In this document: positions 26,201-41,200 of the stretch, piece by piece
How the letters are laid out: each line of letters opens with the position of its first letter
How positions within the stretch are numbered: the first letter of the stretch is position 1
Assembly (NCBI GenBank): GCA_007922305.1
Contig: ML677334.1
Coordinates: 64,393,142 to 64,457,141 of the forward strand
Source of the DNA: Dermatemys mawii
Taxonomy: Eukaryota; Chordata; Testudines; Dermatemydidae
Reading direction: 5' to 3'
Length of the DNA stretch: 64,000 nucleotides
Made by a program: the position numbers and the translations under genes
Notes under the pieces: model-generated
Told to the model about the DNA's origin: nothing
Databases searched by the model: none
What the model saw: the letters and a program-made list of their open reading frames with translations, nothing else

Positions 26201-29200
26201 AACTCCAGTTCCAGGTTCCCTCTCCCCACCACCAGCCTTCAGTCCCATTCTCCCTCAACAGGCTCCTTGTACCAGCCTACTCCTCTCACCCATTCCTCAC
26301 TGGTCCAGTTCTTATCCTCTCTGCAGTCAAATCAAGCAGCTTTCTTCTCCAGGCTAACTAGGCTCAGCAAAGAGGTGGAGGTGGAAGAAGGGCATTGAGA
26401 GCACAGGGCAGACAGTCTCACAGCGCTCTGTTCAGTTGCCTGGACCAGACTTGGATCCAACACTGCCCATAGCAGCCCAAAGTTCCAGTTGCAGGGAAAA
26501 TCCTGGGGTGTATTCCTAGTCTGATGGAATCTTTGGGGAATTTAGCTACTTATATCTAAGTCTCTACTGAGCATGTACAAATTGCAATTTCTTTTTCAAG
26601 TGCTGGCCCCTGTGTGTATGAGTATGCACTCCATGCGCCTGGAGTCAGAGAATTCTTGCCAGCAGTGTCAGTCCAGAGATGCACCCTTGCCTTCCTTGTG
26701 CTTCCAACCGAAGGCATAAAGGACAGGGTGAAACAACTACCTCTCCAGTTCCTGCTTTCCTCTGCATGGCTTGGGTTGGAACCCCCAGTGTCTGGAGCCT
26801 GCCTTTCATTTCTTCAATTTGTAAATATTTCCAAGTTTGGCTTAGTGCCTTGTATATAGTACTTTACAGTTAGCAAGTTTTTAATAGTTTCATAGCTTTT
26901 AGCAAAGGTTTCTAGTTAGATGGAGTCCCTGTTTCAGGGAATCCCCTCCGTCGTACCCTGCAGCAATTATTGGACTATGGACAAAACTCTGGGCTTCAAA
27001 AACTGTGCATCCTGCCCCTATTCCTTGTCAGTCAGTGATGACCACTAGAGTTGTTTATATATTGTCAAATAGGAGAAACATATTCAGTCATTTATAACCT
27101 CTCTTATGATACCTTACAAGAGACCTTTTGTATATTCTTTATGTCCTTGCTTATGCCCAGTCAGCACACTGACCTGTTTGCCCATTCACAGCATTTAGTT
27201 AATCCTTGATATCCTTCATGGATGAGGTTAGGATTTCTCCTTTCATTTTGTTTGGAATTATGATGGAATTGCCTTTAATCATTAATCCGTTTGACTTGCA
27301 TAATTGTCCATGCACCTCAAAGTAGCCTCTTATCCCTTCCTTAGATACTTGGGTCAGCTGGCACTAATATAAATTAGACCTTCTTGAAAGTGCGTTTCTG
27401 TCAAGGCTGCTTCTTGTAGCTGATGTAATCTCTTTTCTGATACTGGTCTGTGTACATGGATGCTATGCACGCATGTCTTTATGTCATCTTTGAGCTCACA
27501 GGTAACTGAGTGTGATTTTGGGCTCCGTGACGTGGTGTCTGCTACAACCAGATTTTTTTCCAGGAACATATTTAGCAACTGAGTTAAATCACATTAGCCT
27601 TACCAATAGACATTGGCATCTCAGTGGTGCTTGATCCAGGTCTTGTCAGTTGATGAGGGTTACAAGTGATTTATGGTCTGTTACCAGTGTAAATAAATCC
27701 AGTCCACACGTATCTCTGTAGAAGTTCTCACATTCCCATACACTTTCCAGATATTCTCTCTCAATCTAAGCATATCATTTTTTCTGCATCTGTGAATGTG
27801 CCAGAGCAAAATGTAACAGGCTTCCACTCAGATCCATGCTGTTGTAACAATGCACCACTTGGCCATAGCTGCTTGCATCCTCACAGACCATTATGAGTTT
27901 GTTCACCAGCGTGTTTCTGATACTTTCATGTTTTGCATTGCCAAAAATCACAGTTTTCAGCTTCAGAATGCAGAGCTCTCTTACAAAACATTCAACATTT
28001 TCCCCTGATTCTTGAACTGTCTGGTGAAAACATGCTCTGCTTCCTTCCCCGTAGTGTAAATTAAATAAGATAACTGCGTATCTCCAGTTTGTTTGCAATT
28101 TGAAATATTGCAAAATTTTGCTTCCAGACTGTCCATTGTGAAGGTTTGTCAAAGCTGAAGTTCTCTGGGGGTATTGCAGTGCGGCATATTGATGAGATCC
28201 TGCAACCTTTGTTGCTGTTTTCCTTATGTTTCTATTCTTAGTTTACTCCTGATACCATGTTAAGTACTTCTGTACAAGATATGGACTGGCTATAAAGCTT
28301 GCTTATATACACCAGATGTGTTCATCATCAAATTCTTTTATCCTCTGCCAGGTGTGAGTGAGATTCATTTAGGACCATGACAGTTTTTAGTGATTTTGAG
28401 GAAGAGATGGAACTGGAAAGGCAGTCAGTCCACTCCATCCTTTATGCCTTCAGCTGGAAGCGCAAAGTAGGCAAGGGTGCATGGGTGGACCAACGAATGT
28501 TGCTTCCAAGAATTCTCTGACTCTGGGCACATGGAGTGCATGTTCACACTGTGACAAATTTGCCCGCACTATTATGATGAGTCCTGCGCTTTCTCTTCTT
28601 GTGTGGGGTTCAGGGCACCATTTGTTGCCCCCGAACAGTGTATTAACTGCCCCCGTAGTATCCCAGAGTAGGGAAGTAGAGAGGGAGGGACCCGGGCCTA
28701 CCCTCTACTCTGGGTCCCAGCCCAGAGGCCCTGAGAATAGCAGTAAACTACTTGAACTAGCTATACCTTCCCCTGGGCTACTTCCCTCTCCTACCCTTCA
28801 GCTTTTGGGGCCTCCTGCCCTCTCTCTGCACAAGCCAGGTGTCCCTTTACCTAAGCTCTGGGTCTTCTTAGCTCAGTGCAGCACTTCTTCAAACTCTCCT
28901 CCGCTTTCCTCCAAACTTCTCTCTGCTCCCACTCCTCCAAACTGCTCCAACTCCTTTCAACTGACTGATTGAAGCAGGGGATTTTTATCATGTGCCTGGC
29001 TTCAGTTACTCTAATTAGCTTCAGGTGCCTTAATTGGCTCCAGGTGCTCCAACCAACTTCTAGTAAACTTGCTTCCCTCTACAGGGAATAAGGCTTCCTT
29101 CTAACACTCTCCTGCTGCCCTGTGGCCATGCTGTATTGCAACACCTACAGTGGAATACAGATATGAAGGACACATCTCAAAAGAACCTCCAGTTACTCTT

Positions 29201-32200
29201 TTCAAAGGCTTATCAATTGGCCAACTTTGAGCAGATTTTCACAGGGCCAGCAAAAAGCACATCCTTGACATAAGGACCAAATTTTAAGTCCCCGCTCCTA
29301 ACCTTGGAAGTGTGTTAGTTATTCAAAGAAATGATCATCAGAATGTTTTAACCTTACCCTTATTCTTGGAGACATTGAATCATTTTGGCTAAGTTTTTCC
29401 AAAATATATCACCCTGAGGCAGACACCAAACATGGAAAATTTCAGATAAGGCTGGGCAAAGTAAGTAACAACTTAAAACAGGATCTTATAATGGGAATTG
29501 TTTGGTAAACTTAGGAAGAGTTATCAGCCCCAATTATTATATTATGGACATGCATCTACCTTCCTGAACTTTCAGTGTACAGCACACAATTCTTTTCTTC
29601 CCTTAGGTTAAAAATGTTATACAATAAAGAAAATATAGGGCTTTTTTATTCCATGTCCTCCTGCTGGCTTCAGCCTCCCAAAGAATAAGAGCTTCCCCCG
29701 TGGAGGCCAGTTTGAGAAAAAGCAGACCTAGATAAGTAGTGGAAATCAATACTAAATTATTGGCATGATCCTACATGGTGAGGAAGTTCTCCAGTAAGTA
29801 CTTGAGCACCCTCAAATCCCATTGGCTTCAGAGGGAGTTCACTGCTTAGTACATTGCTGTATTGGGCCATGTATGAGATAGTAATTCACAAGAAATCCCG
29901 GGAGGTTTAGAGAATCTTTGTCAGTGTAGGGGGCAGCCAGTTATAGATCAATGTCCTGGATTGTGACAGATGCAGTCCTGTCTTCTAGCTTTTGAAGCTT
30001 AGAATGTGGTTCACTGATAGCTGATTTCCTGGGCCAGTACATCTGAGAGTTTAAATTCTGTTTAGCTCTTAGGTGAAAATGAATTTGATGTGTCCTCTGT
30101 TGGCTATTTCTGTACATTATATAGCCACTATATGAATGGACATGTTTGGTAGGCTGAAGAGAGGCCCAGAACTGAAAAAGCAGAAATGTTTCATGTCAGA
30201 ACAGAGGCTGAATTGGCAGAGTTTCACTGCACGGTGGAAGCTTTAATGGTGTTTGCCTATGCTGTAGGGTGGCAAAAGATATGCCTGTTTTCTACCACAG
30301 GAAGCAAAGCAGGCATGTTCCTTTTGTTTCATTATTTGATTTTGCATAGTGTAGGAGTAAGGTATTAATCTAACGTAGTGTTCATACATTTCTAGTGAAA
30401 CTCGGTAAATATTAACATATGTTTATTCTAGAGCCTGGCATGAAATTGTTATGTCAGTAAATGAATGATTAATAACTGTAAAAAATCAAATTCCCTTGAT
30501 TTTGCTTCATGTCCAATGAAAACATGACATGTTTGTTGCACTAAAGGTGGTAGATGAATCTGGTAAACAAGAAGGGATACATGGATTCTGTAAGTACGTT
30601 TCCTGCCTTAGCAGCAACATTTTGTTCATTTCATGTTCTTGGAAATTTCCAGATGTTTTCTTCCACTTATAAAAAAGACTTTATCAAATGTGGAGGGCCT
30701 CTTTCTAGACTAACACACTGACATATTGTTCAGAGAGCACCCTTTCAGTTAGAGAATCTGGACATAGTCATGAAATTTGTATGCTGAACCTTAACATTTA
30801 ATCTGACATTTTTAAATATGCTTTTCCTCATAATATTTCCCTCCCTGACTATACAGTATCTGCTGGAGAACTGGAATAGTATTTCTATTAGAAATCAGAC
30901 CAAAATAGTCTGATTAGTCTAACATGTCAGGATTGTTATAAACAACAGCTAAGTGATGCAGAAATGTACAGAATATAAAAAGTATTCAAATGGATTTCCA
31001 ATGGATGGAAGACATGGGCCTCTCATTCAGCCAGATCTCTTCTTCACCAGAGCTGGACACCATCTGTCGGTTGCATGATAATTAAAGGCTGGATTAATTT
31101 TTAAAATTTCAAAATTGCCTTTGTGTCTTTCAAGGGGCCAAGTTTTTACCCTTATGAATCAAATGAAGAACAGATCAGGTGGTAGAGAAATTCATTTACA
31201 TGAACTCCTCCCTTCCAATAGCTTCCCACAGCTGACCACATTCCTCAGGGGGAAAACACGTTCAATTACAGAGCCAAGTTTCTGATGATCTTTCATCATC
31301 CTTTCAAGTAAACAAATATATGATTCTGTGAGGAGCTGAGTGTCCTCAACTCCCTGTTACTTCAATATCTTGAGGTGTCCGATATCCTCTCCAGAAGGAT
31401 CCAGGTGGAGAAGTGAGACAGGGTGATCTGCCATCTTAAGGGTAGGGGTGTCCAGGGGTCAGCCCATCCCCATCACATGGCATGGTCCTTTTTAGTTTTT
31501 GGGATGTCTGATCTACAAAGACTGGAGAGATATTAGGAGAGACGAAGATGGTCCTGGGAATAAGTAGAGTTCAGGAAGAATCTCTTTTTGGGTACATTCA
31601 CACAGATTGCAGTGATGAGCCTCCCAGCCTGGGTCAATGGACTCACAGTAGCAAGACTCACAGTAGCTCTCCAAAACTAGCTATGTAGACAGCACTATGA
31701 AATTGCAGTCAGGCTGGAGCTTGGGTTCTGATGCCCTCCCGCTGCCCTTGGCTTCAGAGCCTGAGCCACAACTTCAAAGCATTGTGGGCTATTTTTAGAG
31801 CACTAGCACAAACCTTGCAAAGCCAAGTCTCTCAGTCTGTGCTGGGAGGCTTGCTACTGCGGACTGTGTAGATGTACTCATTAAGGGCCTGGAACCAGAA
31901 GCCTTGCAGAGTGGGCAGGTCAAGGCTCCCCTCTTTCCCAGCTAAATGGGATGAGCTTTGGGAAGGGGACCAGCAAGTATTCTGCCTCCTCCCTTCTAGA
32001 AAGGCAGATGCCAGCAGGAAAAGGGTGTCCTGCTGAGCTCTTTAAAATGGATGGCTAATTGAGAATGTGTGCCCAGCTGCAGGAGAATCTGGCTAAAGTC
32101 TTGCAGCTGATTTGAACCAAAACCCCAGCTCCATGAAGAAGAGCTGGGGGAAATTCCTGTCTGAAGGAGGGAGATACTGACTGCCCTAAGGCAAGAGGCA

Positions 32201-35200
32201 GAGAGCCTGCTGAAAATACAACCCAGCTGCTTAAGAGCAGGGCTTGAGAGCAGCTTTGAAAAAGCACCTCCACAGCTGGCTAAGAAGAAGCTGTAAGGAA
32301 CCACAGACCCAAGATGGGGATAGCAGAGTCCACAAAACTAGTGAAGACATTGACAAGCATGGGAAAAAGTAGAAGCAGTGCAAGGAAGTGAAAAAGAGAT
32401 TGAAGGAACAATCCATAGCCACCTAAAACAAGGTCCCAGGTGGTGGAATGCAGAGGAAGGAGTGGGCTTGTGTTCTCCTACATCCCCTCAGACGAAGAGC
32501 AGAAGTACCTCAGACCAAGGCCTCAGGAATGAAAGAGGTCAAAACAATTGTGAATTCTGGACAGAGGCTGAAGGCCTGGCTTTGAGGCCACATGACTTTG
32601 TTTTTTTCTTATTTTGGATTTTTCTGTTAAACCCAAAAGAAGAAGGGACTGAGAGGTGATCAAGTTGGAGGAGTAGGCCCCAGAAGCAGCAGACCTTTGT
32701 GAAACCAGGAAAGAAACAGGGGGACACAGAGTAAAAGAACTCCTGCCACACCATGTCCTGACATTAGGGGCCATCCTCGCAGTAAGTGTGTGCCAAACAG
32801 AGAGTTGGCATGATCTTTTCTCTGGTCTGCATGAATCTTTATACAATAGTTTGTTGGATGCCTAATACTATTTATTCATCATTTATGAGTGACTGACTTT
32901 AATTCTCACAGATTTTACAGGCTATTAGTATTGTCTTGAACCATGTGCAGACAATGTGTAAACTTCAGAGACCAGCTCTGTCGTAATAGCTTGATTTTGA
33001 CTTGCAGCTCCACTGCTGTTTCCTTCTACAGTGTACCATTTTGCGCTGATGTTCTCCTGGGGTGCTTTCTATGCACCATTCTGCAGTCTGGATATATATT
33101 CAGTCAGATGGCTGAGAATTATCCATGTTTTTGTCTTTCAGCACGTGATTTCTTTTCAAACCAATCCTGCATCCCAAAATAATCCAAATGCTCCACATCA
33201 GATGTTGAGATTGACAAATATTTAAAGATCTGCCACTTTCATGTGCAATGAATATAGAGATTAAATTACTTTAATTTTTTGAAAAAGGAAAATCTCCATG
33301 AACATTTTTAACTCATATAATCTCTTTCCAACAATCAATAGAATAATATCCCTTCTCCTGCCCTATATTTAGACACCAACCATTCAGGTTGATACCATGG
33401 TAACTGCAGCACACACAAAAATTGTTAGCAAGAGGTGATTGTTGGTGTTCAGTTTCATTGCTTGTTTATGGATTAAGGATTGTCAATTTTTAAATATTAC
33501 TTTAAAAAAAAAGCACACCTGGTGGAAATGGACTAAAATGTGGACATCATATCGGAAGCACAATGATGGTCACCATTAAAAAGTCTTAATTTGTCAGAAG
33601 TATCTTACCATGATATATCTCAGGATATGTCTACACAGCAGCAGGGAACATGCTTCCCAGCACATGCAGACAGACGTGCTAGCTGTGCTTGAGCTAGTGG
33701 GCTAAAAATAGCAGAGTAGCCCATGGTAGTGTGAGCTGTACCTTGGGGTAGCTACCTGAGTACAAAGGATATTCAGATCCCATAGTTGTGGACTCAGATG
33801 GCTAGCCTGAGCTGCTGTCAGTCTGCCCTAGCTACACTGCTGTTTTTAGTGCACTAGTTCAAGTAGTGCCAGCCTGCATCTATCTACTCACACTGGGAAG
33901 CATGCTTTCAGATGCTGTGTAGACGTACCCTTAGATACCACAGTTTGCTATCCATTGGCAACATGCTGGCTCTCATGAGAAGTGTACCCAGTATAATAAC
34001 TATAACATTGCAAAGTGCTATTGATCCAAATGTCATGTATGGCCCAAATTACAGTAGTCAGCAACCAGTCTGGCTGGGATTACCAGGCCATTGAGTGAAA
34101 GGGATAATAGGACAGAGGACAGGAATCACTGTGAAACAGGCACAATGGAGGGTGGGATGGTGGAGGAAGGTGACTGTTAAAAAAAATTGAGAAGGGGAAG
34201 AAAGATAGAGATCTGAAGTACAGCAAACATAAATCCAAAGTTATAGAAGTTTGTGCAAAATGTCAGGCTGCTGCCAGGCTTTACAGCAACACACAATTTG
34301 ACGGTGTAGTGCACCCCTCTTCTGTTAGAGTAGAGCAGTCACCCACTAGGCCAGGCCATTGATTACCTGATAAGGAATTCATACAACTCTGTACAACTTT
34401 GTGAAGACACAGAGAGTTCCTCTTTCTCTTCCACTGTGGCCTCTTCAAAATCTGGACCAGCTGAACTGTTCAAGATGGTTGGCTAACTAATCAACCCAAA
34501 ACTTCTTTATATGATTTCATGCTCCTTATACTTCTTGCTGTTGGGAGTTTTCTTCCTCAATCACAGAAAACCCTAATCAAATCTGAGACAATCAGTCCAG
34601 CACTGTGGATGCAGAGCCAGGCCAGCAAGGAGAAAACTGTGTTGCTTTCACTGACCCAATTTGGCCAGTCTTCCAGGGAAAGGCTTGAAAGCAATGGAGA
34701 AAATGAATCTCTGTTGCCATGAGCAAATGGTTCTGTGCCCCTTTTAGTTAATGAAAGATAGTAGGGAATACCTGGGTCTACTTCACACTGAGGTCAGTCC
34801 TCAGAATCAACAAAGTAGCCTTCCAAAAACTTGTAAACATGTTATTGAAGAAGCCATTAGCCAGTGATGATGACCTTGCTAATTCCTATTCATATTGAAT
34901 AGTTTCCATAGGGAAAGTCTGTAAGAATGGCTGCTTGTTAGATAGAAGAGAGAAATTACCTTTGAACAGTTTAAGATCCAGAGACAGTGGTTATAGGATT
35001 GGATTTTGTAGATTTTTATGGTGAGAAGGTACCATTTTGGTCATGCAGTGTGACCTCTATTTTAACACAAGTCATAGGCTTTTCTTGTATTTATTCCTGC
35101 CTCAAGTCTAACAACTGTAGTTCAATTAGACCATATCTTTTAGAAAAAATCTTGATTTAAAAATGGAGCAGTTGTTCAATAGCTAATTACCTTAACAGCT

Positions 35201-38200
35201 AAATATTTCCACCTTATTTTTTAGTTTGAATTTGTCTAACTTCAACTTACAGCCATTACATTTTTCTATTCAACTACCAGACTGAACAGCCCTCTACTAC
35301 CAATTTCTGCTCCCCATGCAGGTACTTGTAGACTGTGATCAAGTCACTCCATAACCTTCTCTTTGATAAGATAAATAGATTGAACTCCTTAAAAATTTCA
35401 TTTGAAGGCATGTTTTCTACCCTTTAATCATTCTTGTGGCTTTTTTCTAAACCTTTACCATTTTTTCAACATCTGTCTGCGAGTATGCGCACCAGACCTG
35501 GATATAAGTATTCAAGTACAAGTCACACCAGTGTCAAGTATAGAGGAATATAACCTCTCTACTCCCATTCTGCTCGCTGTTTATACATCCATTTACTCTT
35601 TAGTCACAGCTGAGAGCTCACGTTCAGCTGGTTACCTGCTGTAACCCTCCCTTCCATGGCCCCCACAGTATTTTTCAGAATCACCATTTCCCATGGTAGC
35701 ATCCCTCATCCTGTAAATGGGCCCAATTTTTTTGTTGCTAGATGGTTGACTTTACATTTGACCATGTTAAAAAACATATTGTTTGTTTGTGTCCAGTTTA
35801 CGAAGCAATACAGAAGGCTCCATGCCCATGATCTATCCTCTTCATTATTTACCGCTCTCCAATCTTTGTATAATCTGCAAATTTTAGCAGTAATGATTTT
35901 ATATTTATATCTTTTAAAAATATTAGTATCACATTAGATTTCCTCCAGTCTTCTGGAACTTTCCCAGTTACAAGACATACTGGAAAAAAATCAACATTAA
36001 TGGTGTGGAAAGCACCTTGACCAGTTCTTTTAAAATTTTTGGATGCAAGTTATCCATACCTCCTGATTTTAAAAAGTCTAATTTTAGTAGCTGCTGCTTA
36101 ATATCCTCCTGAGTTACTGTTGAAATGGAAAATAGTCCATCAAAATGATCTGATGGCACCATCTGCCTTTTTCCCAAAAATAGAACAGAAATATTTATTA
36201 AGACTTTTGTCTTTTCTGCACTATTATTGACAATTCTACCATTTCTGTTTTGTAAGGGACCGATACTGTTGTTAGGATTCCTTGTGCTCCCAACATACTT
36301 TAAAAATTCATTCTATTGTACCTAACTCTTCCAGCCACATGTTTCTCCCTGTGTCCTTTTTCTTCCTTTATCAATTCTCTACAGTTCCTAGCTTCTAATT
36401 TATATTAATTGCTATCAACTTCCCTTTTTTCCATTTATTAAATATATGTAATATTATTATTATTATAACTGATTTCACTGCTTTTCTAAGTCAGGCTGGT
36501 CTTTTAAGCAGTGTATTCCTCTTTTTTATTGTGACTTTTAGGACATCCAGTAGAGTGTTCTTAAATATTTCTCAATTATCATTCACATTTTTCTATTTAA
36601 ATTCTTCTTCCCAGCTGATTTGGCTCATAATTGTTTTCAGCATTGTGAAATTGGCCCTTGTAATGCATCAAGTATAGCTATTATTGGTTTGTACTTTGTG
36701 CTCTCACATAATAAATGTAATCAAGTCCTGATTACTAACACCTAAAGAAATCACTAATATTTAGTTCTATGATCAAGACAAGGTCCTATATAGAATTCTC
36801 CCATGTTAGATGCAACACTTTTTGAATTAGGGTGATTGTCATAGTTAAATTTTAGAAATTCCCAGGATGTTTTAATACTGGCAGCTTGGCGTGAGACCTA
36901 TAACTTGTGTCACTCAAACTGAAGTGTCCCATGAACTTTTCCCCCCTACACATTATAAATAGGTTCTTGTCCTCCTGCTTCCTCATGTGATTTAGCGGTA
37001 TATAGCAGTCACCATCTAGAACCCTATCCCGTGCTTTATCTGACAGGACATTTATCCATAAGCATTCAAGATCATTTGTTTCTGAGTTGTGACTCAGAAA
37101 CAGGTAATGCCATTTCTGACATAGAGTATGACTCCCACTCTCCTTTTACCCACTCTGTCCTTTCTACGAGGGATTTTAACATCCCAGTCGTGAATTTTCC
37201 CATCAGGTTTCAGTAATATCAAGTAGAACAAATTTGTGCTTATAAATGAGCAATTCCAGTTCCTCTTGTTTGTTACTCAGGTGTCTAGAATTGCTGTATA
37301 GGTAATTTAAAGAATTTCTTGAACCACAAATTCTAGTATGATGCTTACTGCTTATGTTCCAGTGCCATATGATGTTAAGAATGAGTAAGGAATGTTTTTT
37401 CATTGGAAAATGATGATTCATTTGCTCAAAACATTCTTCAGGCATGTATCAATTTTGATTAAATTCTAATGGAAACAAGTATGTTTTTGATGGAACCCCA
37501 GGGTCATGACTCCTCGGCACCCTATTCTCCAAGGGCTTCAGGGTCCCTGGCTCCTCAGCAGTCTGGAATGTCCCCAGCTCCCTGTGCAGCCGGCTACGCA
37601 GGCTCTGAGCAGCTTGAGAAAGCTTTGGGAACATTATGAAAAAGTTGAAATGAAATGTCATTTCAACAAAATGTTGGAATTCCAGTTCTGTGAGAAATTC
37701 TGAACTTTCCCATTTCATTCTGCTTTGGAACATTTTTTTTTTAAAATCAGTTTTCTGTGGCATGGGAATTCCAGGTTCCAGCCACCGCTAATTAATATTG
37801 TCAGCCTCCTGAACAACAAAAATGTCTCTTCCTCATGGCCCTGAATGTGATCTGCTGCATGTTCTTGTTTAATCAGAAACCTTCCTTCACTATTCTCTCC
37901 ACAAATTAACATACCGTTTCTGATATATTTTACTAGTAGTTCTTTTCAGCTTCTGAAGAACTCAAACTCCATAGTTTGCCTGGCACTAGATTTTGAGACA
38001 GATGAAGGGGGAGGTCATATACAGTCTCCTAACCTTGCAGATGCAGGCACAAACTGAATGACTTTAGAGGGGACTGTATTCATTTGAACCTGACCTTCAT
38101 GCTCCTTTTGACACCTGTATTTTGTTTTCTTTCAGTTATGTTCTATTCTCTTTTGTATAACATAATCTGTAGGTATGAAAGGCAAAATGCTGGAATTAAT

Positions 38201-41200
38201 TATGGCATTAAAGATATTGGAAATCTGAGGATATTGGTCTCTGTAATAGTTGTTTGTTACAGTAAATTCATTTTACTTAAATCCTGGGCCAAATGCTTTC
38301 ATAACTTAGTCGGATTGCAATTACAGCCACTTATTGTAATGTGCCACTATTCCTTCTGAAACATTATTGTTTTTATCATGAGAAAAATCTTGCTTTAAAA
38401 AAAGATTCAGTGTCAGTCAAATTAAGCAAAGGGTTCAAGTTTCTCTTTTTTTCTCTAATCTTGTTGCAGACAGATAAACTGTGATAATGATATGGATGCA
38501 GAAGCCTCTAATTACACATTCATTTTCACTTAAAAGGGTTTTGATTTTTTTATCTACTGAGAGAGAAACATTTTAAGGTAATTTTGGATGAAAGTTGAAC
38601 CCAAAACAACCCTGAGTTACACACATACTTGAACTTTGGGGAAAATAATGTCTGGATCTTCTGGGATGAATAAAAATCAAATCGTAAAAGAAAAAAAATG
38701 GTACAAATCAGTGAGAACCTGAAAAGTGAGGGATTAGCAAGAACAAATCCTTCTTGTGCATTTCCTGCTTGTAAAAGTGTTTCACAGTCACTGAGATTCA
38801 GAATGTAAGGGCCTGATTTCAATGTGTCTCAGGCCATGGTTACATTTACAGGTTTATAGCGGTATTGGTTATAGCTGTCCTCATATACAGCTATAGAGAT
38901 AGCGCTATAGCGTGGCCACACTGACACCCACCAGCGGTATAGCCTGGCCATATTTGCGGCACTTCAGGTGACATTGGGAGCAGCACATTAGGGCAGGTAT
39001 CCCAGCATTCAGCTGGGTGCAACCTGCTTTTCAAACAAGGAGGATGAGGGGGGATGTGTTGTGTGTATGGGTAGGGAGAGAGCAAGTGGTTTTTCCGTCC
39101 TTCTGAGAGCCTGTCAGCGCGTGTCCGTTCACAGAGAAGATTAGCAGGCTTTGTTTTCACACAGGCTCCCTCCTTAAACATTTGCATTGCTTATCTGCCA
39201 AGTTAAGAGAGAAACGCTGAAAAGGTACTTCCGCATTCCTCCAGCCGAGTTCAAAAGAAAGGGAAGAGACGTCAATTGCCTTAAATGGCTTCAGGCATCT
39301 GAAGAGATCACTTGTAGCGCAGTGGGTGTCCACATTCTCACCGTAGCGTTACAGCGGGAGCGCTACAGCCCTTATTCTCCGTGCGGAGGTGGATTACCAA
39401 CTCCGAGGTTATAGCGCTCTACATGCCTCGCCAGTATAGACAGGTAGTGAGTTATAGAGCTCCTGGCGGCTTTATAGCGCTATAAAGTGCCAGTGTAACC
39501 AGTGCCTCAGTCTAGTAAAACTCTGACTTTGATGAAGCTCCTCCAGATTGAACAAATGAAATCAAAATAACCAGGCCTCAAATCAATGGATTTTCAAATC
39601 TCAGCAGAAAATGTTCCTCCTCTAGATGCTCCCAGCTTCTTCTTTAGTAAAAACCTATTTAAATGAGTAACATTAAGAAGATGGGAAATCACTGTGCATG
39701 CACATTTTTGAAATGAAGCATATGGTGTGCCTTGACTTGCCACTTTCAGTTGTGCTGGGAATAGTGTCACTAACCAACCATTAAGTCTGAACGACTGAGA
39801 ATATGAAATGATTGGCATTTATAAAGGTAAACATTGCACAGAGACTATTTAGTCAAAAGCTGTTGCTGCTGTTGCAACAGCTATTGCTACTACTACAAAC
39901 AGTAATAAAGCTTCCAGTGCTGACATGGAGGAGTGCTGGGTGAAGTTAACTCAGGTTACAAAGTTTAAAGCTTGAATCCTAGACCAACACAGCAACACTT
40001 AAAAAGTGATCAGCAAAAGATTTCACAAAAATTGGGCTTGCATTCTCTTTTGCTTGTTTACAATGGATAAAAGAAGGCCTGACATAGTTGCTTGCTTGTT
40101 TTTGAAGGCGTTTTTTCTCTTCAGAGCCTAGCTTTTTTTATCTGAGCAATATCAGGACTTTCAATTTTGGTCTTTGCTAGTTTTGCTGGAGGAGCTGTTC
40201 TGAGTCTTAGAGGGTATATAGTGTTAGCTCTTGTACCTTAATTTAGGGCTGCTCAATCTTCAGTTAAGACCTCATTTCTCCAAATTTTCAGTTAATTTTT
40301 GATGTTAAGTGGAATTATTCATGTACACACAATTATATGGTGTGAATGTGGTGATAAAAATGAATATGCATTATGCTCAATAGACCATGTTTAGTTTTCA
40401 GTGGTTAACGAGACTTTTCTCCACTCAGGTCTAAGTTCCATTTATGTAGTTAACTACAATGCACTTTATTTCTGGGAAAAAAAACTAAAAGAAAAGTTTA
40501 AAAATTCCTAAAATTCCTTATCTCCTGCGTGCTCTTTGTCCCTCACTTTTCTCAAGAAAGAATCAAATCTCCAGTAAGTCAGCCCATCCTTTTTCCTGTT
40601 CATAAGTTAAGGAACTGAAACACCACCATATGGCATAGGAGACAAGTCTCACAATTCAAATATTGAGTATCCAATGGGACAGTCTCAGTGAACAACTCAT
40701 GACCAATCCATTGGCTAAATGAATCCACATAAACCATTTGCTGAACAACTGTGGATAGTGACTTAATTCTTCAAAATGTCATTTAATGTCAATCATCCTC
40801 AGTCTGTGAACAAAAAAACGGATTAAATCTGCCAGATAAAATTGTCTCCAGCACATTGTTGTTTGCAGTGTTGTTGTAGCTGAGTTACACTTGGAATATA
40901 AGATGGACAAAGTGGGTGAGGTAATATCTTTTGTTAGACCAGCTTCTAGACAAGCTTTCAAGCTAGTTGCCAAGACCTGAAGAAGAGCTCTGAAGAGCTA
41001 AAAAGTTTCTCTCTGTCACTAACAGAAGTTGGTCCAGTAAAAAAATATTACCTAACCACCCACCTTGTCTCTAGCAAGGTGTTCATTCACCTCTAATAAT
41101 GATAGTTACTGGCCATTTTGTTCTCACTTTTAATTAGTTTTTTTTTACTATACTTAAGCTAATTTTGTCACTCAAGCTTTCAAAGCTACACCTAAAGGTA

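Noticed and set aside
25512..26361. Several overlapping serine- and proline-rich open frames on both strands
   Set aside because: They follow the pyrimidine-rich tract, have no domain and overlap each other in different frames.
27775..28152. 125-codon minus-strand frame as a host gene
   Set aside because: Its motifs fit Ty3/Gypsy gag, and it is followed in order by RNase H and connector fragments.
28481..28972. 163-codon open frame
   Set aside because: It lies mostly within an LTR-like repeat and has low-complexity composition without a domain.
32378..32846. Opposing open frames of about 100 codons
   Set aside because: No domain, no conserved splice pattern, and repeat-like composition.
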